Source: Lachnospiraceae bacterium AF51-6-b8A
GTDB taxonomy: Bacteria > Bacillota > Clostridia > Lachnospirales > Lachnospiraceae
Direction: 5' to 3'
Assembly: GCA_027682585.1 (NCBI GenBank)
Contig: JAQCZH010000006.1
Span: forward strand, 1 to 20,938
DNA length: 20,938 nt
Position 1 is the stretch's first letter. Each line of letters starts with the position of its first letter. The notes beneath the pieces were generated by a model. The model was not told the DNA's origin. It was given only the letters and a program-made list of their open reading frames with translations, and did not search any database. Positions 7,418 to 13,184 of the stretch are shown one piece after another. The translations under genes were made by a program, and so were the position numbers.

Positions 7418-8329
7418 ATGATTTTTGAGACACATGCCCATATGGATGGGGAGGAGTTTGATCAGGACCGAGAAGAAATCCTGGCTCGCATACGGGAAGA
7501 GGGGATTTCTCACCTGGTCAACGTCGGCTCCGATATAGAGAGCAGCCGACGTTCTCTTGCTCTGGCTCGTCAATATGACTGGATCTACGCGGCGGTGGGG
7601 GTTCATCCGGAAGAGATTCGGGAATTTTATCCGCGTTCTGCGCAGCAGATCAAAAAAACCGCAGATCAAAATGAGGAGGAACGGGAAGAAGAGAATGGGA
7701 TAAATATCATTGAGCCGATGCAGCCAAATTGGAGGGACCGATCCCACGGCGAACAGGTGATGGAAGAAATTCGCAGGATGGCCGGAGAAGATAAGGTGGC
7801 GGCAATCGGAGAAATTGGCCTGGACTACTATTGGGTCAAGGATCTCGAAGAACGGCAGGCGCAGAATTACTGGTTTCGGCGCCAGCTTGCCCTCGCCGGG
7901 GAACTTGACCTGCCGGTGATCATTCATTCCCGCGACGCGGCCAAAGATACTCTGGAGATCATGAGGGGAGTGGCCAAAGAGGGGATTCGAGGGGTGATCC
8001 ACTGTTATTCCTATTCCCGGGAGCAAGCGCTGGAGTATGTCAAGCTGGGTTATTTTATCGGCGTCGGAGGAGTGGTTACCTTCAAGAATGGACGCAGACT
8101 TCGGGAGGTGGTAGAGGCGATTCCAATCCACTCTCTGGTTCTTGAGACGGACTCCCCCTACATGTCACCGGAACCCAGACGGGGGAGGCGTAATGACCCC
8201 TGTAATCTGCGCTATATTGCCAGGCGGATTGCGGAGATCCGGGGGATCCCCTATGATGAATTAGTCAGAGTCACAGAAGAGAATGCGATGCGTCTGTATC
8301 CGGAGGTGAGAGATGGCAAGACTAGGTAA
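7418..8329 (+). CDS. tatD: TatD-family metal-dependent deoxyribonuclease with an unusual insert
   Basis: A TIM-barrel metal hydrolase of the TatD family (3'-5' exonuclease or D-aminoacyl-tRNA-type hydrolysis in relatives). Metal ligands are visible: THAHMD with His6 and His8, GEIGLDYYW with Glu132, His170 in IHSRDA, His195 in IHCYS and Asp245 in ETDSP. It has 303 residues against about 255-260 usually. The extra length is a charged, low-complexity insert at about 74-113 between VGVHPEEIREFYP and the helix before Glu132. ATG 7418 follows AGGAG by six bases. The stop overlaps rsmA by 17 bases, so this is the first gene of a four-gene operon. Confidence 0.93.
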   Translation: MIFETHAHMDGEEFDQDREEILARIREEGISHLVNVGSDIESSRRSLALARQYDWIYAAVGVHPEEIREFYPRSAQQIKKTADQNEEEREEENGINIIEPMQPNWRDRSHGEQVMEEIRRMAGEDKVAAIGEIGLDYYWVKDLEERQAQNYWFRRQLALAGELDLPVIIHSRDAAKDTLEIMRGVAKEGIRGVIHCYSYSREQALEYVKLGYFIGVGGVVTFKNGRRLREVVEAIPIHSLVLETDSPYMSPEPRRGRRNDPCNLRYIARRIAEIRGIPYDELVRVTEENAMRLYPEVRDGKTR

Positions 8330-9185
8330 TCCAGGCAATACGATCGCAGTTCTGGAGAGATATGGCTTTTCTTTCCAGAAGAAATATGGACAGAATTTCC
8401 TGATTGACAGACAGATTCTGGAGGGAATTATTGATGCCGCTCAGATCAGCAGGGAGGACTTTGTTCTGGAGATCGGGCCTGGGATCGGGACACTGACGCA
8501 GTATCTCTGTGAAGCGGCCAAAGAAGTCCTTGCAGTTGAGGTGGATCGTCATCTGATTCCGATCTTGGAAGATACCTTGTCTTCCTACAGTAATGTCGAG
8601 GTGATCTGTCAGGATATCCTCAAGCTAGATCTGATCAGACTGGTCGAGGAAAAAAATGGGGGCAGACCTATTAAAGTGGTCGCCAATCTGCCCTATTACA
8701 TTACCACGCCAATCATCATGTCTCTGTTTGAGAGTCATCTTCCCCTGGAATCCATCACCATTATGGTGCAGAAGGAAGTGGCGGACCGTATGCAGGAGAA
8801 GCCCGGAAGCAAGGATTATGGAGCGCTTTCTTTGGCAGTACAATATTATGCCAGGCCTGAGGTTGTGCTGCAGGTCTCCTCAAGCGCCTTCATTCCTCGT
8901 CCCAAGGTAGGCTCCGCGGTGATTCGTCTGATCAGTCACAAGAGTCATCCGGTAGATGTCAGTGATGAGGCATATCTCTTTCAGGTGATTCGGGCTTCTT
9001 TCAACCAGCGCCGTAAAACGCTGGTGAACGGATTGAAAAATGCGCCGGGCATCAGGGTTCCCAGAGAACAGATCGCACAGGTGATCGAAGCTATGGGACT
9101 GCCGGCGACTGTGCGGGGAGAAACGCTGACTCTGGAGCAGTTTGCCGATTTATCGAATCGCCTGAAAGAGAAGGAGCAGCCCTGA
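8313..9185 (+). CDS. rsmA: 16S rRNA dimethyladenosine transferase
   Basis: RsmA (KsgA) dimethylates the two adjacent adenines near the 3' end of 16S rRNA using S-adenosylmethionine during small-subunit assembly. The protein has 290 residues, normal for the family. It shows GQNFL (26-30), the SAM-binding EIGPGIGTLT (53-62), the acidic EVD (76-78) and the catalytic NLPYYITTP (125-133). ATG 8313 follows GGAGGTGA by five bases and lies inside the tatD end. In many Firmicutes the RNase M5 gene sits between tatD and rsmA; it is absent here. The stop overlaps the next start by one base. Confidence 0.97.
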   Translation: MARLGNPGNTIAVLERYGFSFQKKYGQNFLIDRQILEGIIDAAQISREDFVLEIGPGIGTLTQYLCEAAKEVLAVEVDRHLIPILEDTLSSYSNVEVICQDILKLDLIRLVEEKNGGRPIKVVANLPYYITTPIIMSLFESHLPLESITIMVQKEVADRMQEKPGSKDYGALSLAVQYYARPEVVLQVSSSAFIPRPKVGSAVIRLISHKSHPVDVSDEAYLFQVIRASFNQRRKTLVNGLKNAPGIRVPREQIAQVIEAMGLPATVRGETLTLEQFADLSNRLKEKEQP

Positions 9186-9508
9186 TGGGAAAAGATTTTT
9201 TCGCATATTTGCTTCGCTGCGCCGATAATAGCATTTACGCTGGTTATACGACAGATATAAAGGCGAGGGAGAAGACGCATAATGCGGGCAAGGGAGCCAG
9301 GTATACCAGGACACGCCGGCCGGTGCAGCTGGTCTATTACGAGAAATTTGACAATAAGAGGGAGGCACTGAAGAGAGAAGCCGCTTATAAGAGGCTGACC
9401 CGAAAGGAGAAGATCGCGCTGATTGAGGGGATGAATCCTGAGATGGCCGCGATACTGCGGAAATCCGGGATCATAAGGTCGGTGTCTGTGCAGGAGATGA
9501 GAAAATGA
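9185..9508 (+). CDS. GIY-YIG domain protein, UPF0213 type
   Basis: A small one-domain member of the GIY-YIG nuclease fold with 107 residues, close to the usual size of the YazA/YhbQ group. The two core strands read AYLLRC (7-12) and IYAGYT (17-22), with a conserved helix KAREKTHNAGKGARYT and a later acidic residue in REALKREAAYKRL. Nuclease activity on structured DNA has been reported for some relatives, but the role in cells is not settled. ATG 9185 shares its A with the rsmA stop and is preceded by AAGGAG, so translation is coupled. Confidence 0.9.
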   Translation: MGKDFFAYLLRCADNSIYAGYTTDIKAREKTHNAGKGARYTRTRRPVQLVYYEKFDNKREALKREAAYKRLTRKEKIALIEGMNPEMAAILRKSGIIRSVSVQEMRK

Positions 9509-9882
9509 TGAGGAAACTGCTGTTGTTTTGTATGGATCAGGACCGTCTGCGGGCCATCGGTCGTCTGGCCCGCAGGATGGGGATTGAGGCCATTCAGGTT
9601 GAGCGGTCAAACTACGGGCAGAAGATCGGCTATCTGGCGGGAATCGTCGGTTTTCCAAAGGAAAACAAGGTCTACATGGGAGCGGAACTGCCAGAGGAAA
9701 TGATGTTGATGATCGGTTTTGGACAGAGAGATTTGGACTGGTTCCTTGCTGCCTGGAAGGAAACTGGAACCCCTGGGGTGAGGCTCAAGGCCATGGCGAC
9801 GCAGACCAACCTTCAATGGTCGCCGATGGCCTTGTTTCAGGAGTTATTTGAGGAAGATCGGCAGATGAATTCAGGTTCCTGA
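9505..9882 (+). CDS. DUF3783-like small conserved protein
   Basis: A 125-residue protein that I assign tentatively to DUF3783. It has a basic N-terminal strand-helix unit (RKLLLFCMDQDRLRAIGRLA), a central part with MIGFGQRDLDWFLAAWKETG (about 69-89), and a C-terminal helix LFQELFEEDRQ. No catalytic motif or membrane segment is visible. ATG 9505 overlaps the previous stop by four bases (ATGA), with GGAGATGAG just upstream. ATG 9508 is also possible. It is the last gene of the tatD-rsmA operon, whose context is RNA and DNA maintenance. Confidence 0.7.
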   Translation: MMRKLLLFCMDQDRLRAIGRLARRMGIEAIQVERSNYGQKIGYLAGIVGFPKENKVYMGAELPEEMMLMIGFGQRDLDWFLAAWKETGTPGVRLKAMATQTNLQWSPMALFQELFEEDRQMNSGS

Positions 9883-9952
9883 AGATGGAAACGTTCACCT
9901 TATTTACACAGACAGATCGCATTTGCGTCATAGCTGCCTGCTATATTTGAAA

Positions 9953-9978
9953 TATCAAAGGAACGAATGCCTTTGATA
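9953..9978 (+). repeat. 9-bp perfect inverted repeat after the DUF3783-like gene
   Basis: TATCAAAGG (9953-9961) pairs with CCTTTGATA (9970-9978) across an eight-base loop. Five T appear only nine bases later, so this is at best a weak terminator. It could also be a protein-binding dyad upstream of the possible small ORF. Confidence 0.4.
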
Positions 9979-10008
9979 ACAAACATCTTTTTCATAACAA
10001 CTCCCCCG

Positions 10009-10034
10009 AAGGGCCCGCCGCCAGGCGGGTCTTT
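10009..10034 (+). terminator. GC-rich terminator hairpin
   Basis: CCCGCC (10014-10019) and GGCGGG (10024-10029) pair around GCCA. The stem extends outward through two G-T pairs and one G-C pair to AA/TT ends (10009-10034). The sequence after it is T-rich but broken by C. It probably ends transcripts of the tatD-to-DUF3783 operon about 130 bases after the last stop. Confidence 0.6.
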
Positions 10035-10100
10035 CACTTTCTATACATTTGCGGCATCTTTCATATTTGTAGCGGCACTTTTTTGGGAAAGGTCGGGAAT

Positions 10101-10166
10101 ATGGAACGCTTTATGTTCTGGGCAGCCAATATCAAGCGCAATGGCCTGGATGAATGGTTGTCCTGA
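10101..10166 (+). CDS. Possible 21-residue small protein
   Basis: ATG 10101 opens 21 codons ending at TGA 10164-10166. An AAAGG ribosome binding site sits eight bases upstream (10088-10092). The peptide begins MERFMFWAAN, continues IKRNGLDE and ends in WLS. It is amphipathic, with two Trp and two Phe, and codon choice resembles its neighbours. The stop codon lies inside the left arm of a long terminator palindrome, so the gene would be followed immediately by its own terminator. The unit lies between two hairpins in a 380-bp gap with no other gene. No clear promoter is visible. It could be a chance ORF, since 22 codons is short. Confidence 0.4.
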   Translation: MERFMFWAANIKRNGLDEWLS

Positions 10167-10212
10167 ATAGAAACAGCTCAGACCGTATGGTCTGAGCTGT
10201 TTCTATTCAGGA
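10161..10212. terminator. 52-bp perfect palindrome, bidirectional terminator
   Basis: Two 24-base arms (10161-10184 and 10189-10212) are exact reverse complements around a GTAT loop. On either strand the GC-rich part of the stem is followed by TGTTTCTATT, the U-rich tail of an intrinsic terminator, with the complementary A-rich stretch before it. It sits between the rightward tatD-rsmA operon and the leftward rubrerythrin gene and can end both. A second overlapping hairpin (GGAGGGAG at 10210-10217 with CTCCCTCC at 10237-10244) lies on the rubrerythrin side. Confidence 0.85.
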
Positions 10213-10262
10213 GGGAGCATCTATCAGGGAAGCGACCTCCCTCCCAATATAGGATTTTTATA

Positions 10263-10805
10263 TTAGCCGAAATATCTCTGGAGAAGACCTGCAAAAGCCT
10301 TGCCATGGCGGGCCTCGTCGCGAGCCATCTCATGAACAGAATCGTGGATCGCATCCAGGTTCAGAGCTTTGGCTCTCTTGGCCAGATCAGTCTTTCCCGC
10401 AGTTGCGCCGTTCTCAGCCTCGACGCGCAGCTGCAGGTTCTTCTTGGTGGAGTCGGTCAGAACCTCGCCCAGCATCTCTGCGAACCGGGAAGCGTGATCA
10501 GCCTCCTCATAAGCAGCCTGCTTGTAGTACATGCCAACCTCAGGATAACCCTCACGGAAAGCGACACGGGACATAGCCAGATACATGCCGACCTCGGAGC
10601 ACTCACCCTCAAAATTTGAACGAAGATCAGCCTTGATATCCTCGGGAACATCTGCGGCAACACCGACAACGTGCTCAGCGGCCCAGGTCATCTCGCCGGA
10701 CTGCTCAATGAACTTCTCGCGGGGAGCTTTACATACGGGGCAGACTTCAGGAGCCTGTTCTCCCTCAAAGACATAGCCGCAAACACTGCATACCCATTTA
10801 GACAT
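10263..10805 (-). CDS. Rubrerythrin, N-terminal rubredoxin (reverse) type; NADH peroxidase component
   Basis: A cytoplasmic peroxide-reducing protein of strict anaerobes with 180 residues. The rubredoxin domain is at the N-terminus (Cys6, Cys9, Cys22, Cys25), the reverse of classical rubrerythrin. The ferritin-like four-helix domain follows with diiron ligands Glu67, Glu101, His104, Glu131, Glu164 and His167. Related clostridial proteins serve as the terminal part of an NADH peroxidase. The frame extends 12 codons upstream, but the start at 10805 is preceded by AAAGGAG and gives the family's [11 protein letters not shown] start. It is a single gene with a consensus promoter and faces the tatD operon tail to tail. 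Confidence 0.95.
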   Translation of the reverse strand: MSKWVCSVCGYVFEGEQAPEVCPVCKAPREKFIEQSGEMTWAAEHVVGVAADVPEDIKADLRSNFEGECSEVGMYLAMSRVAFREGYPEVGMYYKQAAYEEADHASRFAEMLGEVLTDSTKKNLQLRVEAENGATAGKTDLAKRAKALNLDAIHDSVHEMARDEARHGKAFAGLLQRYFG

Positions 10806-10858
10806 ATGATTTCTCCTTTCAAAACCCGATTGCGGGATCACTTAATTGATGTGATTGT

Positions 10859-10887
10859 ATTGTAGGCAATGAAAAAAACACTGTCAA
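10859..10887 (-). promoter_or_regulatory. Strong sigma-A promoter of rubrerythrin
   Basis: Read on the minus strand: TTGACA (10887-10882), a 17-bp spacer and TACAAT (10864-10859). This is a near-consensus promoter, in keeping with an abundant protein. Upstream of the -35 is an AT-rich dyad AATAATTATT (about 10899-10908) that could be an operator or UP element. It resembles a PerR box only loosely. The leader also holds small dyads near 10825-10858. Confidence 0.85.
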
Positions 10888-11040
10888 TAGAAAACGCGAA
10901 TAATTATTAAAAACTTTTCTAAGAACCGGAAATATAGAATACAAGATGACAAACGAAAGACTTTTCTTTGAATCTTGCGGATGGTTTAAATCGAATTTCC
11001 CCTGCTCTATCGCTTTATGTTTTTCCCGAATTCCTGTAAA

Positions 11041-11064
11041 CCCTGTTATAATTCTCAGACAGGG
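11041..11064 (+). promoter_or_regulatory. Extended -10 promoter of tadA within a dyad
   Basis: TGT plus a consensus TATAAT (11044-11052) forms an extended -10, and no good -35 is visible at the right distance. CCCTGT (11041-11046) and ACAGGG (11059-11064) form a 6-bp inverted repeat around the -10 and start region, possibly an operator. The promoter points away from the rubrerythrin promoter. The 10806-11172 gap holds these two divergent promoters and otherwise nothing I can support. Confidence 0.5.
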
Positions 11065-11172
11065 AAGAAAGCCGATTAGGAGAACTTTTTGGGCTATATC
11101 CGGGGATTCTGTGTTTCCCGGAGGATTTCTGTCTGTGCGGTTTATTGAGAAGATCAGTATGAGGAAATCAGT

Positions 11173-11649
11173 GTGCAGGAGAACAGAGAATATTATATGA
11201 AGGAGGCCATCTGTCAGGCAAGGAGGGCGGAGGCAATTGAGGAGGTCCCGATCGGCTGCGTGATTGTGCGGGAAGGGAAGATCATCGCTCGTGGTTACAA
11301 CCGCCGCAATACGGATCACAGTGTCTTAAAGCACGCGGAGATCACTGCCATTCAGAAGGCCTGCCGCAAGCTGGGTGACTGGAGACTGGAGGACTGTACA
11401 CTCTATGTGACCCTGGAGCCCTGTCAGATGTGTGCGGGGGCCATTGTGCAGGCCCGCATTCCAAAGGTGGTCATTGGGGCCATGAATCCTAAGGCGGGAA
11501 GCGCTGGCTCCGTGATCAATCTTCTGCAGATGAAAGCGTTCAACCACCAGGTGGAGATTGAGAAGGGGATTATGGGAGAGGAATGCTCGGCCATGCTCAG
11601 CCATTTCTTCGCAACTCTGCGAAGAAAAAGGGCGGCCAAGCCGGATTGA
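11173..11649 (+). CDS. tadA: tRNA adenosine(34) deaminase
   Basis: Converts adenosine 34 to inosine in the tRNA-Arg anticodon, allowing one tRNA to read several Arg codons. The protein has 158 residues. The zinc site of the cytidine deaminase fold is complete: HAE with His54 and the proton-shuttling Glu56, and PCQMC with Cys84 and Cys87. The conserved EEVPIGCVIV (23-32) and the C-terminal MKAFNHQVE stretch are typical of TadA. The start is GTG 11173, preceded by GAGGA with seven bases of spacing; ATG 11197 would cut into the first helix. The stop codon lies inside the -35 box of the SRP RNA promoter. Confidence 0.95.
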   Translation: MQENREYYMKEAICQARRAEAIEEVPIGCVIVREGKIIARGYNRRNTDHSVLKHAEITAIQKACRKLGDWRLEDCTLYVTLEPCQMCAGAIVQARIPKVVIGAMNPKAGSAGSVINLLQMKAFNHQVEIEKGIMGEECSAMLSHFFATLRRKRAAKPD

Positions 11650-11680
11650 CATGGGAAGTTAAGAGCCGCTATAATAGCGG
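11646..11680 (+). promoter_or_regulatory. Promoter of the SRP RNA gene
   Basis: TTGACA (11646-11651) contains the tadA stop codon. After an 18-bp spacer comes TATAAT (11670-11675). The -10 box sits in the centre of a palindrome, CCGCTA (11666-11671), TAA, TAGCGG (11675-11680). Transcription should start near 11682. Confidence 0.8.
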
Positions 11681-11681
11681 A

Positions 11682-11845
11682 GTGCAGGAGCCGCCCCCGG
11701 CAGGTGGCGTTGATATTTGGGTCCCGAGCAATGAGAGCCTACGAACCGTGTCAGGTCAGGAATGAAGCAGCACTAAGTGGGAATTCCCGTGTGCCTCGGG
11801 GGTGCCTGGATTGAGTTAACCACCGGGGTAACGTCCTGCGTTTTT
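11682..11845 (+). ncRNA. ffs: Signal recognition particle RNA
   Basis: The Ffh-binding core is recognisable at about 11752-11775: TCAGGTCAGGAATGAAGCAG carries the conserved asymmetric and symmetric loop bases of bacterial SRP RNA. The flanking helix pairs CCCGAG with CTCGGG. A longer basal helix pairs CCCCGG (11695-11700) with CCGGGG (11823-11828), and the ends close by GCAGGA (11684-11689) with TCCTGC (11834-11839), directly followed by five T that serve as terminator. At about 160 bases it is longer than the roughly 100-base small form and shorter than the roughly 270-base Bacillus form. I cannot identify an Alu domain with confidence. The exact ends are inferred. Confidence 0.9.
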
Positions 11846-11914
11846 GTATGATTTAGGGACTTCCAAAGAGGAAAACAGTTCGATCAGACAGGGCGGGAAA
11901 CCGCTTAAGAAAGG

Positions 11915-11955
11915 AAAGGGAGATAGCGATTGGCGATGTCAGCTATCTCCCTTTT
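11915..11955 (+). terminator. Intrinsic terminator between the SRP RNA and the coiled-coil gene
   Basis: AAAGGGAGATAGC (11915-11927) and its exact reverse complement (11942-11954) form a 13-bp stem with a 14-base loop ending in four T. A GCGG-GAAA-CCGC mini hairpin precedes it (11893-11904). It would stop read-through from the SRP RNA. Two TATGAT boxes just after it (11955-11960 and 11960-11965) may be -10 elements for the next gene, with no clear -35. Confidence 0.75.
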
Positions 11956-12002
11956 ATGATATGATTAGAGCCGTAACAGATAGGTTTATTCAGGAGATTT
12001 TT

Positions 12003-13070
12003 ATGGGCGCGAAAGATGACAGCGAGAAGATACTGCGCGAAATTCACGTGCTCTTCGCAAAAGCAGAACCATATGAGGGCAGCAGGGACCGGGTTGTGGT
12101 CGATAAGAAGCAGATATTTGACCTTTTGGATCAATTAAATGACGCGACAAACAGCATGGTAGATGAGTGCGAATTGACTTGGGCCGAGCGGGACAAGGCA
12201 TACCGCAGACAGAAACGTCAGGGAGATGAGATTGTCTCAGAGGCCCGGCACAAGGCAGAGGATGTCTATGCGGCTTCTGTGATGTATACGGATCGGTCTC
12301 TGGAAGAAATTCAGGATCTGGTCAGCAGAACCTGTGAGGAACTGGATGAGATTCACCGGAAGATGAAGGAGGCGGTCGGAGCCGAACTTCGCCATATGAG
12401 AGACAATCAGACGGAACTGCACGGACAGCTGAGGGATATGGCGGACAGCCAGAAGTACCTGCATCTGATTGAGGATGAGAATCGGCGGGTCGCCAGGGAA
12501 AAGGAGAAGGCAAGGGAGGCTGATGGGGGTGGTACATTTACCCCTCTCTCCTATGCAGGAGCGGTTCCGGAGATTCGTGTGAATCCGGCGTATTTTGAGA
12601 GGCGAGCACAGATGATGGCCGCGGAGGATAAGAGAACAGAAGAGGGAAGCGCAGATCGAGAAGCTGAAGGCGAAGAGATCAGAGGAACGGCTGCGGACGA
12701 GCCGCCTGAAAATAAGATCAGAGGAGAGAATGCCGTGGATCGGGAAGCTGAAGCCAGGATGATCAGAGAAGATGTGTTAGATGCGTCATCGAAGCGCGAG
12801 GCTGGAGAAGAAGACACGGTAGCTCAGGGGTCTGAAAGTAAAATAAGAGATACAGGCACCGCAAACAATTGGGCAGGGAGTGCTTCCAAAGAAAAAGCAG
12901 CTGTATCCAGGATATGTGATAGTAATGCCGAAAAAGAGACGTCCGGGAACTCGGCTGCGGATGCGGCGCTGTCGGATCTTGGCTGGGAGACACGCGGGGA
13001 TCAGATCAACCGGCAGGAGAACCGGGTAGACAAGGTCCTGCAGATCTTTCGCAAGTCCGGGAATTCTTGA
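12003..13070 (+). CDS. Coiled-coil protein of unknown function (DivIVA / ATPase-stalk-like)
   Basis: A 355-residue soluble protein that I do not recognise beyond its architecture. An N-terminal helical part (about 1-55, with KKQIFDLLDQLNDA) precedes a long coiled coil (about 60-175) rich in Glu, Arg, Lys and Gln. That coiled coil recalls DivIVA or V-ATPase subunit H-like proteins. A conserved-looking segment, FTPLSYAGAVPEIRVNPAYF (about 179-198), follows. The rest is an acidic, low-complexity tail with two imperfect DREAE...IR repeats, ending in a short helix DKVLQIFRKSG. The frame is open 53 codons upstream, but the ATG at 12003 follows AGGAG by six bases and lies past a terminator. Septal or membrane scaffolding is a guess. 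Confidence 0.7.
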   Translation: MGAKDDSEKILREIHVLFAKAEPYEGSRDRVVVDKKQIFDLLDQLNDATNSMVDECELTWAERDKAYRRQKRQGDEIVSEARHKAEDVYAASVMYTDRSLEEIQDLVSRTCEELDEIHRKMKEAVGAELRHMRDNQTELHGQLRDMADSQKYLHLIEDENRRVAREKEKAREADGGGTFTPLSYAGAVPEIRVNPAYFERRAQMMAAEDKRTEEGSADREAEGEEIRGTAADEPPENKIRGENAVDREAEARMIREDVLDASSKREAGEEDTVAQGSESKIRDTGTANNWAGSASKEKAAVSRICDSNAEKETSGNSAADAALSDLGWETRGDQINRQENRVDKVLQIFRKSGNS

Positions 13071-13095
13071 ATTGATCGGGATCATTTCTTATAAT
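13067..13095 (+). promoter_or_regulatory. Promoter of the hydratase gene
   Basis: TTGAAT (13067-13072) contains the stop codon of the coiled-coil gene. After a 17-bp spacer comes a consensus TATAAT (13090-13095). The leader of about 80 bases contains a GTCCCC/GGGGAC hairpin (13151-13156 with 13162-13167) that ends 17 bases before the start codon. Confidence 0.65.
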
Positions 13096-13184
13096 TCACC
13101 CTGACCCAGGGCTTTGCAGAAGCCGCTGACAGTTCTTTTGAAGCGTTTTTGTCCCCTGCCCGGGGACTGGATTTGGGGGCAGAC

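Noticed and set aside
7043..8131. 362-codon minus-strand open frame opposite the end of metG, the remnant and tatD
   Set aside because: tatD has all catalytic motifs and a good ribosome binding site on the plus strand. The reverse frame has none.
9967..10170. 67-codon open frame in the gap after the DUF3783-like gene
   Set aside because: It runs through the 9953-9978 dyad and the GC-rich terminator and has no ribosome binding site. The alternative 21-codon frame at 10101 fits the signals better.
10946..11200. 84-codon open frame upstream of tadA
   Set aside because: It covers the tadA promoter, lacks a ribosome binding site and has no recognisable protein character.
11844..12002. Upstream extension of the coiled-coil gene
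   Set aside because: It would begin inside the SRP RNA terminator and pass through another strong terminator. The start at 12003 has a well-placed AGGAG.
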